A DNA stretch of 64,000 bases. Source: Rheinheimera sp. 4Y26 (lineage in GTDB: Bacteria > Pseudomonadota > Gammaproteobacteria > Enterobacterales > Alteromonadaceae). The DNA lies in contig NZ_JAOBWS010000007.1 of NCBI RefSeq assembly GCF_025245835.1, forward strand, positions 62,001 through 126,000. The letters run 5' to 3'. Both the position numbers and the translations under genes were made by a program. Below, piece after piece: positions 1 through 9,668 of this stretch; the first letter of the stretch is position 1, and each line of letters begins with the position of its first letter. A model generated the notes under the pieces. That model saw only the letters and a list, made by a program, of their open reading frames with translations. It was not told the origin of the DNA and searched no databases.

Positions 1-66
1 TTTCTACCGGTACTTGAGCTTTACGCTGAAAAATGAGCGCCAATTATATAGAAAAGATCTCTAAAG

Positions 67-2880
67 TCACTGCCCTTGATGACTAAAACGATAACAGCCT
101 TTGCCACTTTGTTTAGCGCGGTACATCAGGCCATCGGCAGTCTTTAGCATCTGCTGGCTGTCGATGCCATTGTCCGGATATAAGGCGATACCAATGCTGG
201 CCCCCACCCTGGCGGCACAGGCCGACAACTGCAGCGGGTTGGATAAATGCAGCAAAATTTTCTCTGCAACTATAGCGGCATCGTCTTTATCCAGCAGACC
301 AGTCAGCATAATGACAAACTCATCCCCACCAAAACGCGCCACAGTGTCACTTTTGCGCACACAGTGTTGCAGCACTTCAGCCACTTTGACCAGCAGCTCA
401 TCGCCGACATGATGACCATGCTGATCATTCACTTCTTTAAAACCATCTAAATCCAGAAACAACAACGCCAGTTTTTCATGATGCCTTGCATGCTGCAGTA
501 GTGCCTGTGTTAACCGCTCCTCCAGCAGATTACGGTTGGCCAGTTTGGTTAAATCATCATGAGTGGCCATAAAACGCATTTTTTCTTCCATTTCTCTGCG
601 CAAACCAATTTCGCGGCGCAAAGACATATTCCAGAAGAACACCAGCACTAACAGCACAGCACCAATGCCGACCACCTGCAATACCAGGCTAATGACCCTG
701 TCTTCATCAAAACCCTGATGAATTTCTACCGAAAACCAGCGATCGAGAATTTCGCTGCGGTCTGACTCATTCAGCGTTTTTAATCCTTTATCCAGAATTT
801 GCAAAAGTTCAGGCCAGTCTTTGCGCACCGCAAATAAAGATGGATAAGTGGGCATATCCACCGGCAAATGCATCCTCAGATTGCTGTTTTCGGCCTGTCG
901 TAACGCCCGGCCGGAAGAGATGACGGTGTCAACGACAAAATCCACTTCACCACTTTGCAGCATGGCAAGCCCCTGCGTCAGATCCTTGCTAAAACGCAGC
1001 TGAATGTCCGGATGATTGGCCTGAAAATATTTCACGATTTGATAATCTTGCAACACCGCTACTTTTTTGCCTTTGAGCTGACTCAGTGCTGTTATTTCCA
1101 TCACAGCGTTATGACTGATTAAAGTCCACTGGAAAGGCCAGAAGTTATGGCTAAAAGCGGCAAATTTACGACGCTCTGGCAAATCCGACATATTGGCAAC
1201 CAGATCCAGCTTACCGGCGGCAAAATCAGCTTCCAGATCGACCCAATGCTGGTAAGGTACGGCAGTAAAACTGGTGCCCAGACGCTGATTAAGCTTTTGC
1301 AAAATATCATCAGTGACACCTCTGAACCGTCCGCTCTGATCCACAAACTCCATCGGCGCCCAGTCCGCCATCACACCTACTTTCAGCAGCCTGTGTTCAG
1401 CAAGCCATTGTTGCTCTTCCGGCGTTAACGGCACTTGCTGCCGAAACCGCGCAAAGTACGCCAGTTCAGGTGAAGAGACCCAACGTTTTTCAATCGCTTC
1501 AAGCTGATCCTGCGTCAGGGCATTAAAACCAAACCGGATTTTATTGGCCAGCTCATTGTTGCCTTCCCGCGCCAACACCTGCAAAACGGTTTGATATTTG
1601 GGGAAATCGAGCATCTGATAGCTGTCCGTTTGTTGTAACATCAGACGCTGCTGCATAATCAGATCTGCACCAAAAAAACCGGCAATTTCTCTGCGTTCCA
1701 GCGCTTGTTGCATATCTTCAAGTTTGTCAAAAACGACAAACTTCAGCGTTGGATAATCCTGACGCAATACTTTTTGATAGGCCGCAGAAGCAAAAATCCC
1801 AATAGGGCTTTGCACCTCGCTCAGGTTACTTAGTTGCTGATTTTTCGGATAATAAAAAGACGAGCTCAGATTATAAATCGGATACACACTTTGCACGCCG
1901 GCACGGCTGTCCTGCATATAAGGAAACCCCATATGCACATCAACCCGCCCCTGGCTCAGGCTGGTTAAACCCGAGGCTGTGGTGTCCGGCACTATAGCTA
2001 TCGGAATACCTGTTGTTTCCGACCACAGACGCCATAAATCCACCAATAACCCCTGCGGCTGACCGTTGCTGGCCACACTCATCAGAGGCTGATTGCCCAC
2101 CGACATGGCGATCACTATAGTGTCGTCGCTGCTGATACCACTGAGCCAGCGCCGCTGCAGTTTATCCGGTAATGTGGCGGGCAATTTAGCCGCCAGCACC
2201 TCTATCTCATGCGCCAATGCCGTCGCTGTTTTTGGCACGGCATAAGTCAGTTGCATTTTTTCCAGCGGGATCTTTTTAAACAGCGGGTACAACTCGCTTA
2301 ACTGCTGGATGCGGCTGTAGCGCGGCGTTAACCTGTCCAGACCAATAAAAGCTTTGATACGTCCTTCCAGCGCGGCGTCAAACATGGCGCTGGTGTGATC
2401 AAACTGCTGCAGCACTAAATCAGGTTGTTTTTGCCGGATGGTCGCCAAATGGCCGGAATTACGCACCACGCCCACTAAATGCGGCAACAGCGCCGGCAGA
2501 TTGTTCACATAATTTAAATCGCGGTGGATAAACACATTACTGTGCACTTCAGCAATTGACTTGCCCAGCAAATAACTGGCCGCCCGCTCCGGTGTCACGG
2601 CCAGGCCACCAATCACATCGGCTTTGCCATCAGCCAGGGTCTGATAAATATCGGTCCAGTCTACTGCCACAAATTCTACAGCGCGGCCATCAACAGCAGC
2701 CAGCGCGCGCCACCAGTCAACCACCAAACCACCCGGCTGATTCTGGCTATCCAGATACATATAAGGAAAACTGTCATTACTGATGGCGATACGCAGCGGT
2801 TTTGAAGGCTCATCAGCCTGAATATCCAGTGCAGTAAACAGGCCGCACCACAGAATCAACAACACAAGGCATAACTTCAT
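67..2880 (-). CDS. Diguanylate cyclase with three periplasmic substrate-binding sensor domains
   Basis: A 937-residue inner-membrane signalling protein expected to make cyclic di-GMP from GTP. An N-terminal signal segment is followed by three consecutive SBP_bac_3-like (PBPb) modules, roughly residues 28-245, 255-470 and 490-720, then one membrane segment near 731-752 and a GGDEF domain. The GGDEF signature is intact at residues 851-855 and is preceded by an RKSD inhibitory site, so an active, product-inhibited cyclase is expected. The sensor modules resemble amino-acid-binding proteins, but no ligand can be named. It is divergent from the DUF72 gene, with 71 bp between the starts. No EAL domain is present. 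Domain boundaries are estimates. Confidence 0.9.
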   Translation of the reverse strand: MKLCLVLLILWCGLFTALDIQADEPSKPLRIAISNDSFPYMYLDSQNQPGGLVVDWWRALAAVDGRAVEFVAVDWTDIYQTLADGKADVIGGLAVTPERAASYLLGKSIAEVHSNVFIHRDLNYVNNLPALLPHLVGVVRNSGHLATIRQKQPDLVLQQFDHTSAMFDAALEGRIKAFIGLDRLTPRYSRIQQLSELYPLFKKIPLEKMQLTYAVPKTATALAHEIEVLAAKLPATLPDKLQRRWLSGISSDDTIVIAMSVGNQPLMSVASNGQPQGLLVDLWRLWSETTGIPIAIVPDTTASGLTSLSQGRVDVHMGFPYMQDSRAGVQSVYPIYNLSSSFYYPKNQQLSNLSEVQSPIGIFASAAYQKVLRQDYPTLKFVVFDKLEDMQQALERREIAGFFGADLIMQQRLMLQQTDSYQMLDFPKYQTVLQVLAREGNNELANKIRFGFNALTQDQLEAIEKRWVSSPELAYFARFRQQVPLTPEEQQWLAEHRLLKVGVMADWAPMEFVDQSGRFRGVTDDILQKLNQRLGTSFTAVPYQHWVDLEADFAAGKLDLVANMSDLPERRKFAAFSHNFWPFQWTLISHNAVMEITALSQLKGKKVAVLQDYQIVKYFQANHPDIQLRFSKDLTQGLAMLQSGEVDFVVDTVISSGRALRQAENSNLRMHLPVDMPTYPSLFAVRKDWPELLQILDKGLKTLNESDRSEILDRWFSVEIHQGFDEDRVISLVLQVVGIGAVLLVLVFFWNMSLRREIGLRREMEEKMRFMATHDDLTKLANRNLLEERLTQALLQHARHHEKLALLFLDLDGFKEVNDQHGHHVGDELLVKVAEVLQHCVRKSDTVARFGGDEFVIMLTGLLDKDDAAIVAEKILLHLSNPLQLSACAARVGASIGIALYPDNGIDSQQMLKTADGLMYRAKQSGKGCYRFSHQGQ

Positions 2881-2951
2881 TATGTTACTCTTTCAGGATT
2901 CACAGTGCCGGCACTTGCCCGACCGGCATCGCGCTTTTACAGGTGAGAGCT

Positions 2952-3818
2952 ATGTATTATTTAGGTTGCCCGGTTTGGGCTCACACACCATGGCAAGGCA
3001 GCCTCTATGCCAAAGATAGCCGATCGGCAGATTTTTTAGCGCAATATTGTCGTTTTTTCAATGCAGTAGAAGGCAACACTACCTTTTACGCCAACCCGGC
3101 TGCAGACACCATAACACGCTGGCTGGCGCAGAGCACAAGCGATTTTCGCTTTAACCTGAAGGTGCCAAAAGCCGTCAGTCATCAACAGGGCGGACCGCAA
3201 CTTTTAACACAGTGGCTAGCGCTGATTAGCCCTTTGCGGGAACGGATTGGTTTTATTCATCTGCAACTGCCGGAGCGTTTTTCACCGGCCCAACTTGCTG
3301 AACTTTCACCGCTTTTAGAGCTTATCCGGGCGCAACATGCCTGCGCCGTCGAAATCCGTCACCCGCAATTTTTTGATAAGGCCGACAACGAAAAAGCGCT
3401 GCATCAGTTGCTGCGTTTTTACCAGTGTGAACGCCTGAGTTTTGACAGCCGCAGTTTGTTTTCAGTGCCGGCTGATACACCAGCGCTTCAGGACGCACAG
3501 CGTAAAAAACCAAGGTTGCCGGTACATGCAGTGGCATTAACGGATGCACCGGTGTTTCGTTTTGTTGGTCAGGACGATTTGGCGGCTAACCGGCCTTTTT
3601 ATCAGCCCTGGCTTCACAAAATGCTGCAGTGGCTTGGGGAAGGTAAAACACCTTATGCGTTTTTCCATACCCCTGACAACACCATGGCGCCGGCTCTTGC
3701 CCGGCAATTTGCCGCAGATTTACAACAATTAGGCGGTCCGGCCCATGCCATTTTAGCGCCCTGGCCTGGCGATCTTGCCAAAGAAACAGAAACACAGCTG
3801 GCACTTTTTGCCAACTAA
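2952..3818 (+). CDS. DUF72 (YecE-like) family protein
   Basis: A 288-residue cytoplasmic protein with the features of the DUF72/YecE family, a TIM-barrel family of unknown biochemical role. It has the typical opening (YYLGCPVW), the phrase FNAVEGNTTFY, the FNLKVPKAVSH segment and a VEIRHPQFF motif. An in-frame GTG lies at 2943, but ATG 2952 is preferred because AGGTGA at 2941-2946 sits at ribosome-binding distance and the protein then begins like its relatives. It is a monocistronic unit, divergent from the upstream diguanylate cyclase. The function of the family is not established. Confidence 0.88.
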   Translation: MYYLGCPVWAHTPWQGSLYAKDSRSADFLAQYCRFFNAVEGNTTFYANPAADTITRWLAQSTSDFRFNLKVPKAVSHQQGGPQLLTQWLALISPLRERIGFIHLQLPERFSPAQLAELSPLLELIRAQHACAVEIRHPQFFDKADNEKALHQLLRFYQCERLSFDSRSLFSVPADTPALQDAQRKKPRLPVHAVALTDAPVFRFVGQDDLAANRPFYQPWLHKMLQWLGEGKTPYAFFHTPDNTMAPALARQFAADLQQLGGPAHAILAPWPGDLAKETETQLALFAN

Positions 3819-3898
3819 GCATCAGCTGAGCGAACAACAAAAAAACCGGCCTTTCGCGCAACATGGGTGCATTTTCTGTGGCCGCTAACTTACGGTAA

Positions 3899-3936
3899 CA
3901 AAGCCAAATCGGGTAAACTAACGGCATTTGGCTTTG
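3899..3936. terminator. Possible hairpin between DUF72 gene and cmoA
   Basis: An 11-bp perfect stem (3899-3909 with 3926-3936) encloses a 16-nt loop just ahead of cmoA. The following T tract is short, so it may be a weak terminator or a leader hairpin of cmoA. Confidence 0.35.
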
Positions 3937-3952
3937 TTTGCCGTGGATGTAT

Positions 3953-4720
3953 ATGCAAAAAGATTCAATTTACGCTGAGCCGCTGGCTCAAATTCAGGAC
4001 TTCTGTTTTGACGCCACAGTGGCCGAAGTCTTCCCCGATATGATCCAGCGCTCTGTGCCTGGCTATCAGACCATCATTCAGACTATCGGCAAATTAACGG
4101 CGAGATATCAACAAGATAGCAGCAACTATTACGACCTTGGCTGCTCTTTGGGAGCTGCAAGCCTCGCTATGCGCAGACAGCTCAGTGACAGCCACAGCAA
4201 GATTGTCGCCATCGACAACAGCCCAGCCATGGTGGAGCGATGCCAGCGTCATTTACAATCATTTCGCTCCGAGGTTCCGGTTGAGGTGCTGATGGCTGAT
4301 ATCCGCGATGTTGATATCAGCAATGCCGCAGTGGTGGTCAGTAATTTTACCCTGCAGTTTTTACCCAAACAGCACAGAGATGAGCTGGTGAAGCGGATTT
4401 ATCAGGGTTTAAAACCGGGTGGTATTTTTATTCTATCGGAAAAATTTGTGCAGAACGACCCACACACCCATGAACTGTTGATTGATTTGCACCACGATTT
4501 TAAAAGAGCCAATGGCTACAGTGAGCTCGAAATCAGTCAAAAACGCACAGCCCTTGAAAATGTGATGCGCCCGGACACTATCGAAGAGCATCAGCAGCGC
4601 TTTAGCAACGCCGGTTTTGGCAGCAGCACCGTCTGGTTCCAGTGTTTTAATTTCTGCTCTATGGTGGCAATCAAAACTCCGGTTGCTGTTAAAAGCGAGG
4701 CAGAGGGCATCCATGCTTAA
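3953..4720 (+). CDS. cmoA: Carboxy-S-adenosyl-L-methionine synthase CmoA
   Basis: CmoA makes carboxy-SAM from SAM and prephenate, the donor used by CmoB to form 5-carboxymethoxyuridine at tRNA wobble position 34. The 255-residue product carries the family signature [20 protein letters not shown] near the N terminus and the SAM-binding motif [11 protein letters not shown] at about residues 61-71. The open frame extends upstream to a TTG at 3938 and an ATG at 3947; ATG 3953 is chosen because it matches the usual N terminus and has TGGA at 3943-3946 upstream. Its stop overlaps the start of cmoB by 8 bp, as expected for a translationally coupled pair. Confidence 0.96.
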   Translation: MQKDSIYAEPLAQIQDFCFDATVAEVFPDMIQRSVPGYQTIIQTIGKLTARYQQDSSNYYDLGCSLGAASLAMRRQLSDSHSKIVAIDNSPAMVERCQRHLQSFRSEVPVEVLMADIRDVDISNAAVVVSNFTLQFLPKQHRDELVKRIYQGLKPGGIFILSEKFVQNDPHTHELLIDLHHDFKRANGYSELEISQKRTALENVMRPDTIEEHQQRFSNAGFGSSTVWFQCFNFCSMVAIKTPVAVKSEAEGIHA

Positions 4721-5678
4721 TTTTAATAATTTTTACGCTGCAATAGCCCAAAACAAACTGGCCGCCTGGCTGGATGTTTTACCAGCGCAGTTGTCAGCCT
4801 GGCAAAAAGAAGCATTGCACGGCGACTTTAAACAGTGGCAAAAAGTGCTGGCCAATTTACCTAAAAGCCAAAGTAGCGTGAAAAACATCAGCACTGACGT
4901 CAGTTTTGGCGCGCCGGATGAACTCAGCGCCGGAGAAAAACAGCGGCTTGAAGTGCTACTGAAACAACTGATGCCCTGGCGCAAAGGGCCTTTTACGCTG
5001 CATGGTTTGCATATCGACACTGAATGGCGCTCCGACTGGAAATGGGACAGAGTGTTGCCGCATCTGGCTCCGCTTACGCACCGCACTGTGCTGGATGTCG
5101 GTTGTGGCAGTGGTTATCACTTATGGCGGATGCGCGGTGCCGGCGCTGAATTTGTGGTGGGCATAGACCCAAGCCAGCTGTTTTACAGCCAATTTTGCGC
5201 CATTAAACATTTTAACCCCGACCCCAATGTACATTTGCTGCCAATTGGCATCGACGATATGCCCAAATTGCAGGCGTTTGATACTGTGTTTTCGATGGGG
5301 GTGTTATATCACCGCAAATCACCGATAGACTTTTTGCAGCAGCTGAAAAATCAGCTGCGCCCGGGTGGTCAGCTGGTGCTGGAAACCCTGGTGGTCGAAG
5401 GTGATGAAACCACAGTGCTGGTGCCTGGCGAGCGCTACGCCAAAATGCGCAATGTCTGGTTTATTCCAAGTACAGCGGCGCTTCAGGGCTGGTTGGCGCG
5501 GGTGGGTTTTAAGGATGCCCGGGTGGTTGATTTAAATCACACCTCGCTTGATGAACAACGCAAAACGGCCTGGATGGAAAATGAAAGTCTGGTTGATTTT
5601 CTTGATCCGAATGATCATAGTAAAACCATTGAAGGATATCCGGCACCCTTGCGTGCTGTTGTTATTGCAACTGCCTGA
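4713..5678 (+). CDS. cmoB: tRNA U34 carboxymethyltransferase CmoB
   Basis: CmoB transfers the carboxymethyl group from carboxy-SAM to 5-hydroxyuridine 34 of tRNAs to give cmo5U. The 321-residue product has an N-terminal CmoB-specific region and a Rossmann methyltransferase domain with motif [15 protein letters not shown] at about residues 126-140. Conserved phrases include [19 protein letters not shown] and [13 protein letters not shown]. The frame is open upstream to 4617, but ATG 4713 gives the family's usual length (323 in E. coli) and has GAGGG at 4703-4707 in the end of cmoA. It forms an operon with cmoA. Confidence 0.97.
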   Translation: MLNFNNFYAAIAQNKLAAWLDVLPAQLSAWQKEALHGDFKQWQKVLANLPKSQSSVKNISTDVSFGAPDELSAGEKQRLEVLLKQLMPWRKGPFTLHGLHIDTEWRSDWKWDRVLPHLAPLTHRTVLDVGCGSGYHLWRMRGAGAEFVVGIDPSQLFYSQFCAIKHFNPDPNVHLLPIGIDDMPKLQAFDTVFSMGVLYHRKSPIDFLQQLKNQLRPGGQLVLETLVVEGDETTVLVPGERYAKMRNVWFIPSTAALQGWLARVGFKDARVVDLNHTSLDEQRKTAWMENESLVDFLDPNDHSKTIEGYPAPLRAVVIATA

Positions 5679-5695
5679 TTGCGAAAAGGAAGATT

Positions 5696-6604
5696 ATGCC
5701 GTACCGCCCCAAGTCAACACTGGAACAATGGCGCATTCTGCAAGCCGTAGTTGACGCCGGCGGTTACGCTCAGGCGGCCGAATTACTCAATAAAAGCCAG
5801 TCCAGCCTGAACCACGCAGTGGCAAAATTACAATCTCAGCTTGGTGTTGAGCTGCTGCAGGTCATAGGCCGCAAAGCATTTTTAACCGAAGCCGGCGAAG
5901 TGATGCTGCGCCGCTCCCGCATTCTGACCGCACAAATTGAAGATCTGGAACTACTCGCTGCCAGTATCGATATGGGCTGGGAGCCGGAGATCCGCATTGC
6001 GGTTGAGCTGGTGTACCCGAAGAAATATTTATATCAGGCGCTGGCAGAATTTCACCCGCAAAGTCGCGGCAGCCGTATTCAGATTATCGACACCGTTATT
6101 ACCGGCACCACCGAAGTCATTCTGGAAGCAAAAGCAGATTTAGTTATAGCAGCAAGCGGCGTCATCCCAAAAGGTTATCTCGGAGAGCCGATTTGTGTGA
6201 CCCGGATGATCCCTGTGGTTGGCAAACAGCATGTACTGGCCCAGCATCAGTCGCTGGATCTGGATGAACTCAGTCAGCATCTGCAGATAGTGATCCGCGA
6301 TACCGCCAGCAAACCGATGGACAATATTGGCGGCTGGCTCAAAGCGGAACAACGCTGGACCGTCAGCAACTTTTATGAAGCCGTTGAGATCTTAAAAAGT
6401 GGCATCGGTTTTTGCTGGTTGCCTGCACATTTAGTGCAAGATTTAACAGATTCAGGCGAGCTGAAAAGACTGCCGCTGAGTCAAAGTTCTGAGCGGCTGG
6501 TTCCTATGTCGCTATTGACCCCTAAAGAAGAAAAACTCGGTCCAGGCGGCCGGCAACTGCGTCAGTTGCTGCTTGCTGTGCATGGCAAAGGCGGAAACCC
6601 ATGA
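5696..6604 (+). CDS. LysR-family transcriptional regulator
   Basis: A 302-residue LysR-type regulator. The winged helix-turn-helix covers about residues 8-66 (AELLNKSQSSLNHAVAKLQSQLGVELLQ is the recognition region, quoted here only by its edges AELLN and VELLQ), followed by a hinge and a periplasmic-binding-like effector domain. The start has a strong AAGGAAGA site just upstream. It begins 17 bp after cmoB and its stop overlaps the start of the next small gene by 4 bp (ATGA), so these two are probably co-translated. Unusually for LysR proteins there is no divergently transcribed target; effector and targets are unknown. Confidence 0.93.
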   Translation: MPYRPKSTLEQWRILQAVVDAGGYAQAAELLNKSQSSLNHAVAKLQSQLGVELLQVIGRKAFLTEAGEVMLRRSRILTAQIEDLELLAASIDMGWEPEIRIAVELVYPKKYLYQALAEFHPQSRGSRIQIIDTVITGTTEVILEAKADLVIAASGVIPKGYLGEPICVTRMIPVVGKQHVLAQHQSLDLDELSQHLQIVIRDTASKPMDNIGGWLKAEQRWTVSNFYEAVEILKSGIGFCWLPAHLVQDLTDSGELKRLPLSQSSERLVPMSLLTPKEEKLGPGGRQLRQLLLAVHGKGGNP

Positions 6605-7014
6605 TGATCAATACCACTGAACTACAACAACTAATGCTCGACAGTGCCAGCGAAGCGGTGCAATACGCAGCGGAGCAACATCAGCAACACCTTGATTTTA
6701 GTAAAGAAAGCGTGCCTTTATTAGACACAATGCTGGTCAAATTACATTTGCAGCACAAAAGAGAAGCCATCAGCAAAGAACATCTGTTTACCTTAAGCCA
6801 TTTATTTGGCGCTTATCTTGGGCAGATATTCCAGCAAAAAGTCGGCGGTCAGTGGCAGCAATTACAGCTGGGGGACGATAACCCGGTGATTTGCCTCTGC
6901 CACAATGGCAAAGAATTTCCTTTTGCATCAGTTTGCTACAACAAAATCGTTAATGACGTAGCACTGAGTGTGGATGCGTATCTGACACAGGCGCTTAATA
7001 ACGCCACTCAGTAA
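6601..7014 (+). CDS. Small unknown protein coupled to the LysR gene
   Basis: A 137-residue protein I do not recognise with confidence. It has no signal peptide or membrane segment, so it is probably cytoplasmic. A GAYLGQIF phrase around residue 73 and a following segment about binding to a WQQLQL strand recall DUF3806-like proteins, but this is a weak resemblance. The ATG overlaps the LysR stop codon (ATGA), suggesting translational coupling and a functional link with the regulator. It is followed by a spacer holding the purM promoter. Confidence 0.75.
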   Translation: MMINTTELQQLMLDSASEAVQYAAEQHQQHLDFSKESVPLLDTMLVKLHLQHKREAISKEHLFTLSHLFGAYLGQIFQQKVGGQWQQLQLGDDNPVICLCHNGKEFPFASVCYNKIVNDVALSVDAYLTQALNNATQ

Positions 7015-7054
7015 CAAAGCAGGGGAAAAATCAACAGCCCTTGCCATAATCCTT

Positions 7055-7081
7055 TTGTCTGAACGCAGAACAAGGTAAAAT
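7055..7081 (+). promoter_or_regulatory. Possible purM promoter
   Basis: TTGTCT at 7055-7060 and TAAAAT at 7076-7081 are separated by 15 bp in the spacer before purM. The spacing is short and no PurR-type palindrome was found, so this is tentative. Confidence 0.3.
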
Positions 7082-7128
7082 GCGCCGGATTTTTTACCCT
7101 GACTTTATTTCAGCCATCGAGGATTACC

Positions 7129-8181
7129 GTGAGCGAGCAAAAAACTTCGTTAAGTTACAAAGACGCAGGCGTAGACATTGATGCCGGTGAGGCTTTGGTC
7201 GACAGGATCAAAGGTGCCGTCAAACGTACGACCCGTAAAGAAGTGATTGGTGGTCTCGGTGGTTTTGGCGCCATGTGCCAGATCCCGGCAGGTTATAAAG
7301 AGCCGGTATTAGTATCAGGCACAGATGGTGTCGGCACTAAATTACGTCTGGCTATTGATTTAAACCGCCACGACAGCGTGGGTATTGATTTAGTGGCCAT
7401 GTGTGTCAACGACATCGTGGTGCAAGGCGCTGAGCCGCTGTTTTTCCTCGATTATTACGCCACTGGCAAACTGGATGTTGATGTTGCCGCCAGCGTAGTG
7501 AACGGTATTGCCAATGGTTGTGAGCTGTCGGGTTGTGCTCTGGTCGGTGGTGAAACTGCCGAAATGCCGGGCATGTACCACGCCGGTGACTACGACATCG
7601 CCGGTTTTTGTGTTGGTGTGGTAGAAAAAGCTGACATTATCGACGGCTCTAAAGTAACAGCCGGTGATCAGATCATCGCCCTCGCCTCTTCAGGCCCACA
7701 CTCCAATGGCTTTTCACTGATCCGCAAAATTATCGAAGTCAGCGGCCAGACTCCGGACACCCTACTTGAAGGCAAACCTCTGGCCGACCATTTAATGGCG
7801 CCAACCCGGATTTATGTAAAAAATCTGCTGAACCTGATCAAAACTGTACCTGTTCACGCCTTATGCCATATCACTGGCGGTGGTTTCTGGGAAAATATTC
7901 CACGGGTACTGCCAGCCAATACCAAAGCTGTGTGTAACGAACAAAGTTACCAGTGGCCGGCTGTATTTAACTGGTTACAGCAGCAAGGCAATGTCACCCG
8001 TCACGAAATGTACCGCACCTTTAACTGTGGTGTTGGCATGATTGTGGTGGTAAGCCCCGACAACCTCAATGCAGCGCTGAAGTTCCTCAATGATGCCGGC
8101 GAAACTGCCTGGCACTTAGGTGAAATTCAGACCGCAAGCGAAGGCGAAGCTCAGGTGATCATCCCTGGTGTGAACGCTTAA
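7129..8181 (+). CDS. purM: Phosphoribosylformylglycinamidine cyclo-ligase PurM
   Basis: PurM closes the imidazole ring of AIR from FGAM with ATP in de novo purine synthesis. The 350-residue product matches E. coli PurM through nearly its whole length, including [47 protein letters not shown] and [14 protein letters not shown]. The start is GTG at 7129 with GAGGA at 7118-7122. PurN follows after 5 bp, so the two steps are encoded in one operon, as in enterobacteria. Confidence 0.98.
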   Translation: MSEQKTSLSYKDAGVDIDAGEALVDRIKGAVKRTTRKEVIGGLGGFGAMCQIPAGYKEPVLVSGTDGVGTKLRLAIDLNRHDSVGIDLVAMCVNDIVVQGAEPLFFLDYYATGKLDVDVAASVVNGIANGCELSGCALVGGETAEMPGMYHAGDYDIAGFCVGVVEKADIIDGSKVTAGDQIIALASSGPHSNGFSLIRKIIEVSGQTPDTLLEGKPLADHLMAPTRIYVKNLLNLIKTVPVHALCHITGGGFWENIPRVLPANTKAVCNEQSYQWPAVFNWLQQQGNVTRHEMYRTFNCGVGMIVVVSPDNLNAALKFLNDAGETAWHLGEIQTASEGEAQVIIPGVNA

Positions 8182-8186
8182 GCCTT

Positions 8187-8840
8187 ATGAAATCAATAGT
8201 TGTACTGATTTCGGGCGGCGGCTCAAACCTGCAAGCCATTTTAGATGCCTGCCAGACCGGCTTTATTGCCGGTCGTGTCAGCGCCGTGATCTCCAATAAA
8301 GCCGGTGTCTATGGCCTGGAGCGCGCGGCGGCGGCCGGTGTAAAAGCACTGGTGCTTGACCACAAAGCTTATGCCGACAGAACCAGCTACGACCAGGCGC
8401 TGATGGCGGCTATTGACGCCGAAAAAGCAGATTTAGTGGTACTTGCTGGTTTTATGCGGATTTTAACGCCGGAATTTGTCAGCCATTATCAGGGCCGGCT
8501 GTTGAATATCCATCCGTCGTTACTCCCCAAATATCAGGGTTTAAACACCCACCAGCGTGCGATAGACGCCGGCGATACTGAACATGGCTGCAGTGTACAT
8601 TTTGTGACTGCAGAACTGGACGGTGGCCCTGTGGTATTGCAAGCCAAGGTGCCGGTATTCGACGATGATGACGCAGCTGCCGTTGCCGAACGGGTGCACG
8701 AACAGGAGCACCGGATTTACCCGTTGGTGGTGCGTTGGTTTTGTCAGGACCGTTTACAACACCTTGCAGATAAGGCATTGTTAGATGGCCAGATTTTATC
8801 AGCTCACGGATATGCCGACGATGATGATGACAACGAATAA
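8187..8840 (+). CDS. purN: Phosphoribosylglycinamide formyltransferase PurN
   Basis: PurN formylates GAR using 10-formyl-tetrahydrofolate. The 217-residue protein has the N-terminal LISGGGSNLQA phosphate-binding loop, the catalytic HPSLLPKY segment and GCSVHFVTAELDGGPV containing the catalytic aspartate. It is slightly longer than E. coli PurN (212) because of an acidic tail ending DDDDDNE. It overlaps the start of the next gene, which begins within the codons for this acidic tail. Confidence 0.97.
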   Translation: MKSIVVLISGGGSNLQAILDACQTGFIAGRVSAVISNKAGVYGLERAAAAGVKALVLDHKAYADRTSYDQALMAAIDAEKADLVVLAGFMRILTPEFVSHYQGRLLNIHPSLLPKYQGLNTHQRAIDAGDTEHGCSVHFVTAELDGGPVVLQAKVPVFDDDDAAAVAERVHEQEHRIYPLVVRWFCQDRLQHLADKALLDGQILSAHGYADDDDDNE

Positions 8841-9609
8841 AAAATGGCGCCTGTCGGCGTCTTTTTTTTGCCTGACTTCTTTTTTCCTCACCCCGGTTTT
8901 CCTGACCACATTCAGCGCCAATAGCCAGGCCGTGGTAATGGAAGAACAAGTCTCGCCTGCCAGCGACAAAGCTGCGCTGCAGCCATTTGAAGCCAAATAT
9001 CTGATTTATCGTTCCGGCAAACAACATGGTGAAGCCAGCCGTTACCTTCAGACAGACGGCCAGAATTATGAACTGGGTTATCACAGCAAAATCAGCTGGC
9101 TGATTTTCAGTGATGAACGCAATGAACGCTCGCGTTTTTATCTGCAGGATGGCCGCATTAAACCCACCCAATATCTGATGAAAAGATCCGGTACCGGACC
9201 AAGCCGTCATTATGAGCTGAATCTGGACTGGGCGGGCAAAAGCCTGAAAGTTGATAAAAACCAAAAACTGAAAAAGGTAAACTGGAACGACAACTGGCTG
9301 GATTTGCTCAGTTTTCACAGCCAAATTGTGTTGGATTTAAAAGCAGGCAAAACAGATTTTGTCTACGACGTATTAAACCGCCACGGTGAAAGCCGCAATT
9401 ACAAATATAAAGTAGCGACTGAAGAGTGGTTGTCTTTGCCTTTTGGCAAAATTAAGGCCATCCGCATTGAACGTTACGGCCAGAGTCCGGATAAACAGGT
9501 GTATGCCTGGGTTGCGCCTGAACTGGATTATTTACTGGTGCGGTTGTGGCAATCGGAAGACAACGTAGAGCAGTTTGACGTACAGCTGCAAAGTTACCAG
9601 CCGAAATAA
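8812..9609 (+). CDS. DUF3108 domain envelope protein
   Basis: A DUF3108-family protein with a signal peptide, so probably periplasmic; the family function is unknown. The hydrophobic export segment follows a basic TTNKKWR stretch and ends near an alanine-serine site before ANSQA. The DUF3108 region runs from FEAKYLIYRSGKQHGEA to VEQFDVQLQSY. Several in-frame ATGs (8785, 8812, 8821, 8824, 8827) lie in the purN tail. The start is taken as 8812, but 8827 would also give a normal signal peptide. The overlap of up to 29 bp with purN suggests coupled translation. Confidence 0.85.
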   Translation: MPTMMMTTNKKWRLSASFFCLTSFFLTPVFLTTFSANSQAVVMEEQVSPASDKAALQPFEAKYLIYRSGKQHGEASRYLQTDGQNYELGYHSKISWLIFSDERNERSRFYLQDGRIKPTQYLMKRSGTGPSRHYELNLDWAGKSLKVDKNQKLKKVNWNDNWLDLLSFHSQIVLDLKAGKTDFVYDVLNRHGESRNYKYKVATEEWLSLPFGKIKAIRIERYGQSPDKQVYAWVAPELDYLLVRLWQSEDNVEQFDVQLQSYQPK

Positions 9610-9624
9610 AGCTATTGTGATGAA

Positions 9625-9644
9625 GGGCTGCAGTCTGGCAGCCC
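9625..9644. terminator. Weak hairpin between converging genes
   Basis: A 7-bp GC-rich stem (9625-9631 with 9638-9644) lies between the DUF3108 gene and the convergent amidotransferase. The flanking T tract is poor, so terminator function is uncertain. Confidence 0.4.
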
Positions 9645-9668
9645 ATTACTTTTAATGCATAGCACTTA

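Noticed and set aside
7015-7128. PurR box upstream of purM
   Set aside because: No match to the ACGCAAACGTTTGCGT consensus was found.
8479-9324. 281-residue minus-strand ORF
   Set aside because: It lies opposite purN and the DUF3108 gene, which are both clearly coding; composition is that of a shadow frame.
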